The translations under genes and the position numbers were made by a program. Shown piece by piece: positions 18,006 to 27,991 of a stretch of 58,913 nucleotides of DNA; the stretch's first letter is position 1; the number at the start of each line of letters is the position of its first letter. The DNA is from a bacterium (GTDB lineage Bacteria > CLD3 > SB21). The stretch lies in NCBI GenBank assembly GCA_013360215.1, contig JABWCP010000019.1:1-58913 (forward strand), written 5' to 3'. The notes under the pieces are model-generated. The model saw only the letters and a program-made list of their open reading frames with translations. It was not told where the DNA came from and ran no database searches.

Positions 18006-19475
18006 TTATTTCGCAGATTGCGCTTCACCGACGATGCGATCATATACATCAATAGCGCGACGCATACGGCGTATGACGGCTTCCTTACCGATCACTTCAA
18101 GAAGTTCAAATAATCCCGGTCCAAGAGTCATTCCGGAAATCGCAATGCGTACCGGATGAATAAGTTCACTGGCCTTGATTTTGAGTTCTTCGGAATAACC
18201 GCGAAATACGGCTTCGATGTCCGCATGAATGAATGACGGCGTATTTTCTAAGCGGCCGGCCAATTCCGTCAAATAGGTTTGAGCCTGTGGTGTCCAGCGT
18301 TTGCGTACTCCTTCCGGATCATAGGTATCGGGATCGCGGAAAAAATAACTCGAAAACGTCAACACTTCGGATATAAAATTGACGCGTTCTTTCATCAAGC
18401 TTATCGCACGCAAAACATATTGTTTGGGATAATCGGAATAACCCGCTTTTTCCAAATCCGGTTTAAGGATCGCATAGATTTCATCATCCGAAAGTTTTCG
18501 AATATACATCGTGTTGATCCAATTCAACTTTTGAATATCAAACACGGCACCGGCTTTGTGAATACGTTCGATCGAAAATTCTTTGATCAGTTCGTCCATC
18601 GAAAAAATTTCGCGATCATCACCGGGATTCCAACCCAGCAAAGCAATAAAATTGACCAGCGCATCGCGCAGATAACCTTTGGGCGGATACGCGCGCGCCT
18701 CGGTATCACCTTGGCGTTTGCTCATTTTGCTGCGATCGGAGTTGAGAAGGAGCGGAAGATGAGCAAACTCCGGCGCTTTCCAGCCAAAATACTGATATAG
18801 CAGAACGTGCTTCGGCGTGCTGGAAACCCATTCTTCTCCGCGAATCACATGGGTGATTTCCATAAGATGATCGTCCACGACATTGGCAAGATGGTACGTC
18901 GGATACCCATCGGATTTCATCAATACCTGATCGTCCACGTTGTCGGAAGTAAACTCCACATCGCCGCGAATATGATCTTTAAAACGAATTACCGTATTAT
19001 CCGGCACACGCATACGAATAGTGTGCGGCTCTCCGGCCGCGATTTTTTTCTCAACTTCCTCTGCGGATAGACGCAAACACGTGCGATCATATTTGGGAGG
19101 GAGTTTGGATTTTTCCTGAAATTTACGCATTTGATCAAGACGTTCCGCCGTACAAAAGCAGCGATAGGCCTTACCTTCCGTGAGCAATTGCTCCGCATAC
19201 TGTTTATATAAATGAAGGCGTTCGGATTGATAATAGGGGCCAAATGACCCGCCGATGCCTGGTCCTTCGTCAACTTGTATGCCGGCCCACGCCAGCATAT
19301 TCATAAAATCATCCACAGCGCCTTCGACCAGGCGCGTACGATCCGTATCTTCGACACGTAAGATAAATTTTCCGCCATGATGACGTGCAAATAAATAATT
19401 ATACAAGGCTGTGCGAAGACCGCCGATGTGAAGGAAACCCGTAGGGCTTGGGGCATAACGAACACGAACTGACAT
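18006..19475 (-). CDS. gltX: Glutamate--tRNA ligase
   Basis: The 489-residue class I synthetase charges tRNA-Glu. The HIGH-type motif is APSPTGFLHIGGLRTALYNY (near residue 8-27) and the KMSKS-type motif is DRSKMSKRQGD (near residue 250). The ILRVEDTDRTR glutamate pocket is intact. The four zinc cysteines found in some versions are partly visible (CFCTAE). Length is normal for a discriminating or non-discriminating GluRS; which one cannot be told here. It starts five bases after coaBC ends, so the two are co-transcribed, and a hairpin terminator follows. Confidence 0.97.
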   Translation of the reverse strand: MSVRVRYAPSPTGFLHIGGLRTALYNYLFARHHGGKFILRVEDTDRTRLVEGAVDDFMNMLAWAGIQVDEGPGIGGSFGPYYQSERLHLYKQYAEQLLTEGKAYRCFCTAERLDQMRKFQEKSKLPPKYDRTCLRLSAEEVEKKIAAGEPHTIRMRVPDNTVIRFKDHIRGDVEFTSDNVDDQVLMKSDGYPTYHLANVVDDHLMEITHVIRGEEWVSSTPKHVLLYQYFGWKAPEFAHLPLLLNSDRSKMSKRQGDTEARAYPPKGYLRDALVNFIALLGWNPGDDREIFSMDELIKEFSIERIHKAGAVFDIQKLNWINTMYIRKLSDDEIYAILKPDLEKAGYSDYPKQYVLRAISLMKERVNFISEVLTFSSYFFRDPDTYDPEGVRKRWTPQAQTYLTELAGRLENTPSFIHADIEAVFRGYSEELKIKASELIHPVRIAISGMTLGPGLFELLEVIGKEAVIRRMRRAIDVYDRIVGEAQSAK

Positions 19476-19480
19476 ACTTT

Positions 19481-20707
19481 TTATATCTCCTTTGCAACTT
19501 TTTCGAGAATCTTCCGGGCGACTTGCGCTTTGCTCATTTTGGGCCAGCGCAGAATACTATTTTTATCTATGATTGTTACGATATTGGTGTCGGTATTAAA
19601 ACCTGCACCTTGTTCTTTGGGGTTATTGGCTACAATAAAATCCAGGTTTTTTGCATGCAATTTGCGCTGCGCATTTTCTATTTCCTGATCGGTTTCAAGA
19701 GCAAATCCCACGACATATCGGCGGCCTTTTTGTTTGCCGATATTCGCCAAAATATCCGGCGTGCGTGTCAATTCTAAAGTAATATTTTTCGCGTCGGTTT
19801 TTTTAATTTTTTGTTTTTCCTGTCGTACCGGTTTAAAATCGGCGACCGCAGCGGTCATAATCAACGCATCATGTTTGGTAAACTGCCCACGCACGGCTTT
19901 ATCCATAGCATCGGCTGTCGTAACTTGCATCACCGACACACCCGGCGGCACCGGAAGTGCGGTAGGACCCGAAATCAACGTCACTTCAGCGCCCATCAAC
20001 GCCGCTTCACGAGCGATGGCGTAACCCATTTTACCCGAGGAATGATTGGTCAAAATACGCACCGGATCAAGCGGCTCTTGGGTCGGTCCGGCGGTGATCA
20101 AAACGCGCTTGTTCTTCAGTTCATTTGTGCCCAGCAAAATTTTATCCGCTTCCCAGATCAACGATTCAAACTCGGCAAGGCGCCCTACACCTTCATAACC
20201 TTCAGCTAAAAAGCCGTTACCCGGATCAATAATATGATAACCGTGGTCACGCAATTTTTTGATGTTTTGTTGAACAATGGAATTGGTGTACATGCGATCA
20301 TTCATCGCAACAGCCAACGCTACGGGTTTGGAACAAGCCATGACGATAGTCGTCAGTGCATCATCGGCAATACCTGAAGCGATTTTACCGATCACATTAC
20401 CGCCGGCCGGTGCGATCAGCATGATATCCGGCCACTGGGCGATATTGACATGATGCGTACCCCACATTTCAGGATAATGCGCATCGTGTCCCGGAAACGT
20501 ATCGGTTGTAACGCGGTTATTGGAAAGCGTTTCGATCGTCAGCGGCGTAATAAATTCCGTAGCATTTTTGGTCATGACCACGCGCACTTCCGCACCCGAT
20601 TTGACAAAATAACGGATCAGCTCGGCGATCTTATATGCCGCGATACCACCGGTAATACCGATCAGTATTTTCTTTCCGGAATATTTTTCAGAATCGTTTG
20701 CCATCAT
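19481..20707 (-). CDS. coaBC: Bifunctional phosphopantothenoylcysteine decarboxylase / phosphopantothenate--cysteine ligase
   Basis: This fused Dfp/CoaBC enzyme performs two successive steps of coenzyme A synthesis: it joins cysteine to 4-phosphopantothenate and decarboxylates the product. The CoaC half (about 1-185) has the flavin fold LIGITGGIAAYKIAELIR, the catalytic histidine in THHVNIAQW and the clamp AMNDRMYTN. The CoaB half has NHSSGKMGYAIAREA. The start is taken at MMANDSEKYS; another ATG lies 21 bases upstream, and neither has a clear ribosome site. A long hairpin separates it from rpoZ. Confidence 0.95.
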   Translation of the reverse strand: MMANDSEKYSGKKILIGITGGIAAYKIAELIRYFVKSGAEVRVVMTKNATEFITPLTIETLSNNRVTTDTFPGHDAHYPEMWGTHHVNIAQWPDIMLIAPAGGNVIGKIASGIADDALTTIVMACSKPVALAVAMNDRMYTNSIVQQNIKKLRDHGYHIIDPGNGFLAEGYEGVGRLAEFESLIWEADKILLGTNELKNKRVLITAGPTQEPLDPVRILTNHSSGKMGYAIAREAALMGAEVTLISGPTALPVPPGVSVMQVTTADAMDKAVRGQFTKHDALIMTAAVADFKPVRQEKQKIKKTDAKNITLELTRTPDILANIGKQKGRRYVVGFALETDQEIENAQRKLHAKNLDFIVANNPKEQGAGFNTDTNIVTIIDKNSILRWPKMSKAQVARKILEKVAKEI

Positions 20708-20737
20708 GCCAGAGGTTTGCTGTATCATCCATAAACG

Positions 20738-20781
20738 GCAAATTCCAAATAACCGGCGTTATACCGGCATTTGGAATTTGC
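20738..20781. other. Long hairpin between rpoZ and coaBC
   Basis: GCAAATTCCAAAT (20738-20750) and ATTTGGAATTTGC (20769-20781) pair perfectly over 13 bp. The 18-base interior has CCGG on both sides and can extend the structure. No T-run follows on either strand, so it is better read as an mRNA processing or attenuation element than a plain terminator. Confidence 0.55.
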
Positions 20782-20804
20782 ATCGAAACTTTTGTAAAAC
20801 GCGG

Positions 20805-21089
20805 TTATTCTTCTTCGCGATTGAGATATTCGTGCTTGATTTTACCAGCGAGCAATTCATCCAACGCCGTTGCGACAGGTTTGGGAAGTTTTTCCAAATC
20901 TAAAATATCATCGCGGTTAATTTTTACTTCTTCACCATCCATAGCTTCATCGCCTTCTGTCAACGTGCGCACATGTATCATTTGTTCGTCATTGATCTGA
21001 CGTGCACGACGCGCCGCAACGATCACGGCTTCGTAGACATTTTCGATCGATGCATCAATTTTATCAAAGGGAAACGCTTTGACCGGCAT
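20805..21089 (-). CDS. rpoZ: DNA-directed RNA polymerase omega subunit
   Basis: The 94-residue product matches omega/Rpb6-type subunits. The conserved helix FDKIDASIENVYEAVIVAAR with RARQIN follows the start, then a long acidic linker and KPVATALDELLAGKIKHEYL at the C-terminus, as in FCB-type omega proteins. Omega stabilises the beta-prime subunit and helps mediate ppGpp response. AAGGAG precedes the ATG by six bases. It is first in the rpoZ-coaBC-gltX operon, a neighbourhood common in related phyla. Confidence 0.93.
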   Translation of the reverse strand: MPVKAFPFDKIDASIENVYEAVIVAARRARQINDEQMIHVRTLTEGDEAMDGEEVKINRDDILDLEKLPKPVATALDELLAGKIKHEYLNREEE

Positions 21090-21139
21090 CGTGAACTCCT
21101 TATTGAAATTATTACACTTATATTGCCAAATGGGACGCC

Positions 21140-21168
21140 AATATAGACGTTTTGTCCTATTCGCGCAA
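21140..21168 (-). promoter_or_regulatory. Candidate promoter of rpoZ-coaBC-gltX
   Basis: Minus strand TTGCGC (21163-21168), 17-base spacer, TATATT (21140-21145). The -10 matches five of six consensus bases and the -35 only three. The implied leader is about 45 bases with AAGGAG before rpoZ. Confidence 0.5.
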
Positions 21169-21327
21169 TAGAAAAATATATATTCATCATTATTTCTAAT
21201 AATAACGAATACCCGATCTCTGATTTCTAATTTTTATAGACGGTTTATATACAATTTTTAGTGCTTGTGAAGTATTAACCAATAATCTTATAGCTTTGTC
21301 TTCAGGTGATGGCAAGCTTCGATAAAA

Positions 21328-21356
21328 AAAGCTCCGAAATTAGTTTTCGGAGCTTT
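21328..21356 (-). terminator. Rho-independent terminator after gcvP
   Basis: A 10-bp stem AGCTCCGAAA/TTTCGGAGCT (21330-21339 and 21345-21354) with a five-base loop is followed on the minus strand by a run of seven T. It sits 25 bases past the gcvP stop and closes the long gmk-to-gcvP gene run. Confidence 0.85.
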
Positions 21357-21380
21357 CGAATATCTGTTATTTAAATCGTG

Positions 21381-24245
21381 TCATGCATACGATTCTACCG
21401 GCGGGCAACTGCAAATCAGATTGCGGTCGCCGTACGCATCATTGACGCGGCCGACGGAAGGCCATATTTTATTGGTACGCAACGTCGGCAATGGGAACGC
21501 TGCTGTTTCTCTTGTATAAGCGTGCGTCCATGTATCGGAAACCACCGTTTCAGCCGTATGCGGTGCATGTTTGAGCACGTTATCTTCTTTGTGCGCTTGA
21601 CCATTTTCGATTTCTCGAATTTCATTGCGTATGGATATCATCGCTTCACAAAAACGATCCAGCTCGGATTTGGGTTCGGACTCTGTCGGTTCCACCATCA
21701 GCGTACCGGCCACCGGAAACGAAACAGTCGGCGCATGAAATCCGTAATCCATCAGACGTTTGGCCATATCAATTACTTCGATATTGGCGGTTGTTTTAAA
21801 CCCGCGTGTATCCATGATCATCTCATGCGCTACAAAACCGTTTTTCCCGACGTAGAGCACATCGTAGTGATCTTTGAGACGTGCACGAATATAGTTGGCG
21901 TTGAGAATGGCATATTGGGTCGCATCGGTCAATCCCGCCGCGCCCATCAGACGGATGTACACGTATGATATGAGGAGAATGCTGGCACTGCCCCATGGCG
22001 CTGCCGAAACCGCCGTCATCGCTTTATTACCACCTGTTTTGACTACCGCATGACCCGGTAAAAATGGAACAAGATGTTTGGCAACACAGATCGGACCCAT
22101 GCCGGGGCCACCGCCGCCGTGCGGAATACAAAATGTTTTATGTAAATTGAGGTGGCACACATCCGCGCCGATCATTGCCGGACTGGTAAGGCCGACTTGT
22201 GCATTCATATTTGCACCATCCATATAAACCTGGCCGCCATTGGCATGAATGATCTCGCATATTTCATGAATGGCTTCTTCAAATACACCGTGCGTCGAAG
22301 GATAAGTCACCATCAGAGCCGCGAGTTCATTTTTGTATTGCTCGGCTTTAGCGCGCAAATCTTTCACATCTATATTTCCCATATCATCGCATTTTACGAC
22401 GACGACTTGCATTCCGGCCATCACGGCGCTCGCAGGGTTCGTGCCGTGCGCCGAGGACGGGATCAATGCGACATGACGATGCGACTGGCCGATGCTTTTC
22501 AGATATTCACGGATCACAAGTAAACCGGTATACTCGCCCTGCGCACCCGCGTTGGGTTGCAGCGAAGTACCGGCAAATCCGGTGATCGCATTAAGATACG
22601 ACTCCAGTTCGCTAAAAAGCTGTTGATAGCCGGCCGTTTGATCCGACGGAGCAAACGGATGCAGGCCGCCAAACTCGGCCCAGGTTACCGGTTCCATCTC
22701 GGTGGTCGCATTCAGTTTCATAGTACACGAACCGAGAGGGATCATCGAATTGGCCAACGACACATCTTTCAATTCCAAATATTTGATGTATCGCAGCATT
22801 TCGGTTTCACTGTGATACGTATTGAATACCGGATGTGTAAGGTAAGCGCTTTGACGAACAAATGGTTTACCCCACGACGGCGTTTGTAAATCCGAATGTT
22901 TTACAGTGACCGAAGCGGATTTCGCTTTAGCAAAAATTTGTGTCAGAATTTCTATATCTTTTGCACCGGTCGTCTCATCCACGGCGATCGTGATTGTTTG
23001 CGATCCGTGGTAACACAGATTGATTTGTGCTGCCAGTGCCGCGCTTCGAATCGCATCATACGTTTTGGCATCGCCGGTATCAATTTTGATCGTATCAAAA
23101 TACACCGCGTTCAACTGACGGTAACCGGCGGACACGAGCGCACCGGCAAGTGTTACGGCACGATTGTGAACGCGTAAGCCGATTTCCCTCATCCCTTTGG
23201 GACCGTGGTAAACTGCGTACATACCGGCCATATTGGCCAACAATACTTGCGCTGTACAAATATTACTCGTCGCCTTTTCACGGCGAATATGCTGTTCTCG
23301 TGTCTGCAACGACATACGTAATGCACGTTTGTTATTCGCATCAATGGTCACCCCGATAATACGACCCGGCATCTTACGTTTAAATTCATCTTTCGTCGCA
23401 AAAAAAGCCGCATGCGGTCCGCCGTAACCCATAGGAACACCCAGACGCTGCGTGGATCCGACAACGACATCCGCACCCCATTCACCGGGCGGTGTTAACA
23501 GCGTGAGGGCCAATATGTCCGCCGCTACGGCGACGTAAATACCTTGTTCGTGGCATTGCTGTGTAAATGCGGCGTAATCATAGATCGCGCCATCCGCTGC
23601 GGGATATTGGATCAACGCGCCGAAATATTCTTTCGAAGGTTTAAACGTCGTATGATCGCCGACCACGATTTCGATGCCCAAAGGATTGGCGCGTGTTTTC
23701 ATCACATCTATCGTTTGCGCAAAACACGACGAGGCAACAAAAAATTTATTGCCGGTACCTTCATTGGCGGACGCATGGAACATGTGCATGGACTCCGCCG
23801 CAGCCGTACCCTCATCCAGGAGCGAAGCGTTGGCAATTTCCATTTTGGTGAGGTCCATGACCATGGTTTGATAATTCAGCAACGCTTCCAGGCGGCCTTG
23901 CGCGATTTCAGCCTGATACGGCGTGTACTGTGTGTACCAACTCGGGTTTTCCAGTATGTTCCGCAGAATTACGCCGGGCGTGATCGTATCATAATAGCCT
24001 TGCCCGATGTACGACTTGTAAATTTTATTTTTTGCCGCTAAAGCACGCAGTTCAGCGAGCATCTCATATTCACCGATGGCCGGGGGCAAATTCATCGGCG
24101 AAGTCAGTCGAATGGAAGGGGGAACGGTTTTTTCGATCAGTTCATCCAAGGAGCCCACACCGATGGCCTGGAGCATGGACTTCAAATCCTCTGCGCGTGG
24201 TCCGATATGACGCTTTTGGAAGCTGTCGTTATGCAACGTATTCAT
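21381..24245 (-). CDS. gcvP: Glycine dehydrogenase (decarboxylating), P-protein
   Basis: The 954-residue homodimeric-type P-protein decarboxylates glycine on PLP and passes aminomethyl to the lipoyl arm of GcvH. The N-terminus [17 protein letters not shown] is typical. The PLP lysine is in [20 protein letters not shown] near residue 700, and the [13 protein letters not shown] block is intact. It is a single long chain, not the split GcvPA/GcvPB form. It lies 36 bases downstream of the response regulator gene, with gcvH 3.3 kb upstream on the same strand. gcvT is not in the window. A terminator follows. Confidence 0.97.
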   Translation of the reverse strand: MNTLHNDSFQKRHIGPRAEDLKSMLQAIGVGSLDELIEKTVPPSIRLTSPMNLPPAIGEYEMLAELRALAAKNKIYKSYIGQGYYDTITPGVILRNILENPSWYTQYTPYQAEIAQGRLEALLNYQTMVMDLTKMEIANASLLDEGTAAAESMHMFHASANEGTGNKFFVASSCFAQTIDVMKTRANPLGIEIVVGDHTTFKPSKEYFGALIQYPAADGAIYDYAAFTQQCHEQGIYVAVAADILALTLLTPPGEWGADVVVGSTQRLGVPMGYGGPHAAFFATKDEFKRKMPGRIIGVTIDANNKRALRMSLQTREQHIRREKATSNICTAQVLLANMAGMYAVYHGPKGMREIGLRVHNRAVTLAGALVSAGYRQLNAVYFDTIKIDTGDAKTYDAIRSAALAAQINLCYHGSQTITIAVDETTGAKDIEILTQIFAKAKSASVTVKHSDLQTPSWGKPFVRQSAYLTHPVFNTYHSETEMLRYIKYLELKDVSLANSMIPLGSCTMKLNATTEMEPVTWAEFGGLHPFAPSDQTAGYQQLFSELESYLNAITGFAGTSLQPNAGAQGEYTGLLVIREYLKSIGQSHRHVALIPSSAHGTNPASAVMAGMQVVVVKCDDMGNIDVKDLRAKAEQYKNELAALMVTYPSTHGVFEEAIHEICEIIHANGGQVYMDGANMNAQVGLTSPAMIGADVCHLNLHKTFCIPHGGGGPGMGPICVAKHLVPFLPGHAVVKTGGNKAMTAVSAAPWGSASILLISYVYIRLMGAAGLTDATQYAILNANYIRARLKDHYDVLYVGKNGFVAHEMIMDTRGFKTTANIEVIDMAKRLMDYGFHAPTVSFPVAGTLMVEPTESEPKSELDRFCEAMISIRNEIREIENGQAHKEDNVLKHAPHTAETVVSDTWTHAYTRETAAFPLPTLRTNKIWPSVGRVNDAYGDRNLICSCPPVESYA

Positions 24246-24281
24246 ATTAACTCCTTATGGGAAAATTCGATATAAGCGGGA

Positions 24282-25319
24282 TTACTTGCGGGCAAAAAAT
24301 ACATAGTCTTGATTTGAGCGGTTTTGCAATAAGGATCGTTCAAAAGCTTCGATGAGATCGGCTTCCGTGCGCACCCAGTCATGATTTAATCCGGTCAACG
24401 ATATTTTTGCACGGATTCGGATTTCTTTTTTATCCAGTTCATTTATTTTTTCAGACGGAATAAGATCATCGTAAATGGGAAATGGGTATGCGGCTACGGC
24501 TTCCACGATCATACGCGCTTTGATCAACGCACTGTCTTCGGAAGTGTGCGTAAAAATAACGGCAAATTTACCGCCATCAAAACGCGTCACAATATCGGAA
24601 TTACGGACGCTATTGACCAACAGGCTGGCCATTTCCTTAAGAATGACGTCGGCTTGCGGTACACCGTACTGTTCGTTAATGCCGCTATAGTTGACGATAT
24701 CTACCATCGCCGCACTGGCTTCGGCTTTGTAGCGTTTGACCGCGCTGATTTCCTTATTGATGCGTTGGTGAAAATATTTACGATTGAAAAGCGCCGTGAG
24801 CGGATCCGTTACCGTAAGCGACTTCAGATGTTCGGTTTTTTCTTCGAGCTTATTATTTACTTTTTTTAGTTCTTCATTATGCTGTTGAAGCTCCGCTTTC
24901 ATGCGATCAAGTTTGCTGACTTCCTGGAGCAAACTATCGTATAGAACTTTATTGCGCAGGAGTGCTTTTACTTTGATCGCCAGTTCACGCGGATCGTACG
25001 GCTGGATCACATAATCATCACCGCCTTTTTCAAACCCATGAACCTGATCAACAAACTCTTTAAGATTGGCCGTAACAAAAACAATGGGCAGATGCGCGGA
25101 AATTTTTCGAATACTTTCACAAATCTCAAATCCGTCAATGCCCGGCAAACGTACGTCCAGCAACATGATATCGGGATCGTGCGCCGTTACGGAGCCCAAT
25201 GCATCTTCGCCGCTGTGCGCTTCAAAAAACACATACTCCGGCCGTTGCAACGTTTTGCGCAGGGAGTACACATGGTCGGGATTATCGTCAACGATTAAGA
25301 TTTTATACGTGCGGCTCAT
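24282..25319 (-). CDS. Response regulator with degenerate GGDEF domain
   Basis: The 345-residue protein has an N-terminal receiver (1-120: LIVDDNPDHVYSL, phosphate-acceptor Asp in MLLDVRLPG, FVTAN), a coiled coil (about 130-170) and a GGDEF-like domain (170-340: TDPLTALFNRKYFHQRINKE). The receiver's usual switch lysine is glutamine (YVIQPYD in place of TKPF), and the GGDEF loop reads FDGGKF, so catalysis of cyclic-di-GMP is unlikely. It overlaps the hybrid kinase gene by four bases and precedes gcvP by 36 bases. It probably acts as a binding or scaffold partner of the kinase. Confidence 0.85.
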   Translation of the reverse strand: MSRTYKILIVDDNPDHVYSLRKTLQRPEYVFFEAHSGEDALGSVTAHDPDIMLLDVRLPGIDGFEICESIRKISAHLPIVFVTANLKEFVDQVHGFEKGGDDYVIQPYDPRELAIKVKALLRNKVLYDSLLQEVSKLDRMKAELQQHNEELKKVNNKLEEKTEHLKSLTVTDPLTALFNRKYFHQRINKEISAVKRYKAEASAAMVDIVNYSGINEQYGVPQADVILKEMASLLVNSVRNSDIVTRFDGGKFAVIFTHTSEDSALIKARMIVEAVAAYPFPIYDDLIPSEKINELDKKEIRIRAKISLTGLNHDWVRTEADLIEAFERSLLQNRSNQDYVFFARK

Positions 25320-27526
25320 GGTTTTGCGGCGTTACGCTCAGCCTCCATGATGCGGTGAATTTGCTCCAGTAATTTTTCGCGTGAGAATGCGCTTTTCTGG
25401 AAAATATAATAATGGTTACCTGAAAGTTTCCGATGATCTTCCTGCGTAAGTAATTTGCCGGTCAATACGAGTACCGGTAAATTTTGTGTGATCGGGTCAC
25501 TCTGTAAACTCGATAAAACGGCAAAGCCGTCAATCTGCGGCATCATCAAATCAAGAATTACCAAGTCGTAGGATTTGCGTCGGGCCGCCTGGATGGCTTT
25601 TTCACCGCTGGTCGCGACCTCTGATAAAAAATCATCGCTCTCCAAAATTTCTTCGATCAGTTCGGCCTGTGACAAGTCGTCATCCACGATCAAAATTTTA
25701 CGCAATCCCTTCATCTCCGTCAGCTTTTGAATGCGTTTCATAAACGCATCACGCTGTACGGGTTTTACCAAATAATCCGACGTACCGAGGCTGTATCCGA
25801 GTTTCTTATTGTCAATCATCGAAACGATGGCCACCGGAATATTTTTAGTATCGGGATTTTTCTTCAGTTCCTGCAGCACTTCCCAACCGTCTTTGCGCGG
25901 CATCATGATATCCAGAGTGATAACGTTCGGACGATATTGCGCAGATTTGACCAACGCCGTTTCGCCGTCTTGCGCGAAAAGAATATTGTAATGTTCTTCT
26001 TCAAAATATTTCCGAAACGCATACAACGTTTCTTTATCATCATCTACCAAAAGTACAGTTTTTTTAGCCGAATCGATCGCGCTGTCGGTTATAAGTTGGT
26101 CCGCTTCATCTTGCTTGCGGGTAAACATGGCCTCAATTTCTTGCGCACTAAACGGCTTGCTCGAGTCACCGCGTTTTTTGGCCGGAAGAATAAATTTGAA
26201 TGTTGAACCTTTTCCGATTTCGCTTTCGACGGAAATTTTACCGCCGAGCAGCTCCACCATACGTTTGGTTACAGCAAGCCCCAACCCGGTGCCGCCGTAT
26301 TTTCGGGTGGCCGAACCGTCGAGTTGCCGAAAGGGATCAAAAATTTTTTCGTAGTTTTCGCGATCAATGCCGATACCCGTATCAATTACCGAGAATTCGA
26401 GAACATCGGCAAATTTGGTGGGACGAACTTGCAATCGCACTTTGCCGTGCGGAGTGAACTTGATCGCATTGGATAAAAGATTGAGCAGTATTTGTTTGAG
26501 CTTATTTTCATCGGTGCTGTGAATGTCCAGTGTCTCATCAACATCCACTTCCATTTCCAGATTGGATTCACGCACCATCGGCAGAACGGTCATACGAATA
26601 CTGTCGGCAAATTCACGAACGGCGTATTCTGCAAAAAATACATCCATTTTGCCGGACTCGATTTTGGAAAGATCCAAAATATCGTTGATCAAGGCCAGCA
26701 AATTTTTGCCGCTTTTTTCGATAATGCGAATTTGTTTTTCCTGTTCCTCGGTCAATTCACCGTCCATACGCGCCAGCAGAATGCTTGATAACGCCATGAT
26801 GGAGTTAAGCGGCGTACGCAGTTCGTGGCTCATATTGGAAAGAAACTGGGACTTAAGCTGGTTGGCTTCGACGACATCGCGTCGCATTTCCTCAAGGCGG
26901 CGGTACGCATTTTCGAGTTCCTGATTTTTTTCTTCAAACTCGAATTTCTTCTTTTCTATATCACGGTACACGACCGCAATATGCCGTTCATACGTGACAT
27001 CACGAAATTTCCAAAGGCGACCGACGATTTTTCCCCGTTCATCGGGTATCGGTAAAATCTGTCGGAGAAAAAAACGACCCGACATGTGTGTGAATTCGAT
27101 TTCATCCGACACGATGTAGTTTTCGTTGTCAATCAGGTCACGTTCTTTAGTAAATCGTTCCGCCTCGCGGACCAGTGATGTAAATCGCATCACTAAATCC
27201 GATTCTTTCCATGACGTCAGTGTCGGTTCGTCCGCATTGAACAAATCGCAGAACTTGGCATTCACGGCTACGATACGACGTTGATGATCAATCACCAATA
27301 TGCCGGATGCCGCCGAATCCAATAATGCGCGAATCATCGGTGTGATGACCGACGAAGGCGTCTTTTGTGCTGAAAGAATTACGGAGGAAGAAGAGCGGGG
27401 CTTGCTTTTTTTAGTCGCTGTAGTTGATTTCTTTTTGGATTTTGATTGCACGGGCTTTGCCGTACGCGAGGCCACGGTCTTTTTGGAAGATCGTTTTTTG
27501 AGCGACGTTTTTTTTCTAGATTTCAT
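25316..27526 (-). CDS. Hybrid sensor histidine kinase (PAS, HisKA, HATPase, two receivers)
   Basis: The 736-residue protein starts with a 48-residue Lys/Ser-rich low-complexity tail and has no membrane helix, so it is cytoplasmic. A PAS domain follows (about 60-190), then HisKA with the phospho-acceptor in [20 protein letters not shown], and HATPase motifs [19 protein letters not shown] and GGTGLGLAV. Two receivers end the chain ([10 protein letters not shown] and [11 protein letters not shown] as phosphorylation sites). It starts 24 bases after gcvH ends and overlaps the response regulator gene (ATGA). Kinase and regulator are probably one phosphorelay within the glycine cleavage gene run. 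Confidence 0.93.
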   Translation of the reverse strand: MKSRKKTSLKKRSSKKTVASRTAKPVQSKSKKKSTTATKKSKPRSSSSVILSAQKTPSSVITPMIRALLDSAASGILVIDHQRRIVAVNAKFCDLFNADEPTLTSWKESDLVMRFTSLVREAERFTKERDLIDNENYIVSDEIEFTHMSGRFFLRQILPIPDERGKIVGRLWKFRDVTYERHIAVVYRDIEKKKFEFEEKNQELENAYRRLEEMRRDVVEANQLKSQFLSNMSHELRTPLNSIMALSSILLARMDGELTEEQEKQIRIIEKSGKNLLALINDILDLSKIESGKMDVFFAEYAVREFADSIRMTVLPMVRESNLEMEVDVDETLDIHSTDENKLKQILLNLLSNAIKFTPHGKVRLQVRPTKFADVLEFSVIDTGIGIDRENYEKIFDPFRQLDGSATRKYGGTGLGLAVTKRMVELLGGKISVESEIGKGSTFKFILPAKKRGDSSKPFSAQEIEAMFTRKQDEADQLITDSAIDSAKKTVLLVDDDKETLYAFRKYFEEEHYNILFAQDGETALVKSAQYRPNVITLDIMMPRKDGWEVLQELKKNPDTKNIPVAIVSMIDNKKLGYSLGTSDYLVKPVQRDAFMKRIQKLTEMKGLRKILIVDDDLSQAELIEEILESDDFLSEVATSGEKAIQAARRKSYDLVILDLMMPQIDGFAVLSSLQSDPITQNLPVLVLTGKLLTQEDHRKLSGNHYYIFQKSAFSREKLLEQIHRIMEAERNAAKP

Positions 27527-27550
27527 AGTGCAAAGCCGTGTGAAGTCCGA

Positions 27551-27931
27551 TTAATGCGCTGTTGATTCGCGGTATTTATTTGCCGATAAAAGACTTGATT
27601 TAGCGCTCATATCGGAAACTTTGATTTTTACAATCCAACCGTTACCGTACGGATCGCTGTTTATTGTTTCGGCTTTGTCGGCCAGTACGCCGTTTACTTC
27701 GATCACTTCACCCGAGAATGGTGCATACAGATCGCTTACAGTTTTTACCGCTTCGACGGAACCAAAGGGCTGACCTGCGGTAACTTTTTTGCCAACTTCA
27801 GGGAGCTCAAGAAAAATAATATCGCCTAATTCAGATTGCGCATAATCAGACACACCGACGGTAGCTATATCGCCTTCGAGACGTACCCATTCGTGGCTTG
27901 CTGCGTAAAGTAGTTCTTCGGGAAAATTCAT
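27551..27931 (-). CDS. gcvH: Glycine cleavage system H protein
   Basis: The 126-residue lipoyl carrier shuttles the methylamine group among the P, T and L proteins. The lipoylated lysine is in FGSVEAVKTVSDLYAPFSGE, and the fold begins YAASHEWVRLEGDIATVGVS. Length is normal. It lies 60 bases after the acidic TPR gene and 24 bases before the hybrid kinase. Confidence 0.96.
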   Translation of the reverse strand: MNFPEELLYAASHEWVRLEGDIATVGVSDYAQSELGDIIFLELPEVGKKVTAGQPFGSVEAVKTVSDLYAPFSGEVIEVNGVLADKAETINSDPYGNGWIVKIKVSDMSAKSSLLSANKYRESTAH

Positions 27932-27991
27932 GACAAGACTCCTATATAAACATTGATTCAGGGGGCAACGAAAATTACCAATCCACCATAA

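Noticed and set aside
21378-24041. Several long plus-strand frames opposite gcvP
   Set aside because: They are complements of a strongly conserved gene; composition is His/Arg/Phe-rich as expected for shadows.
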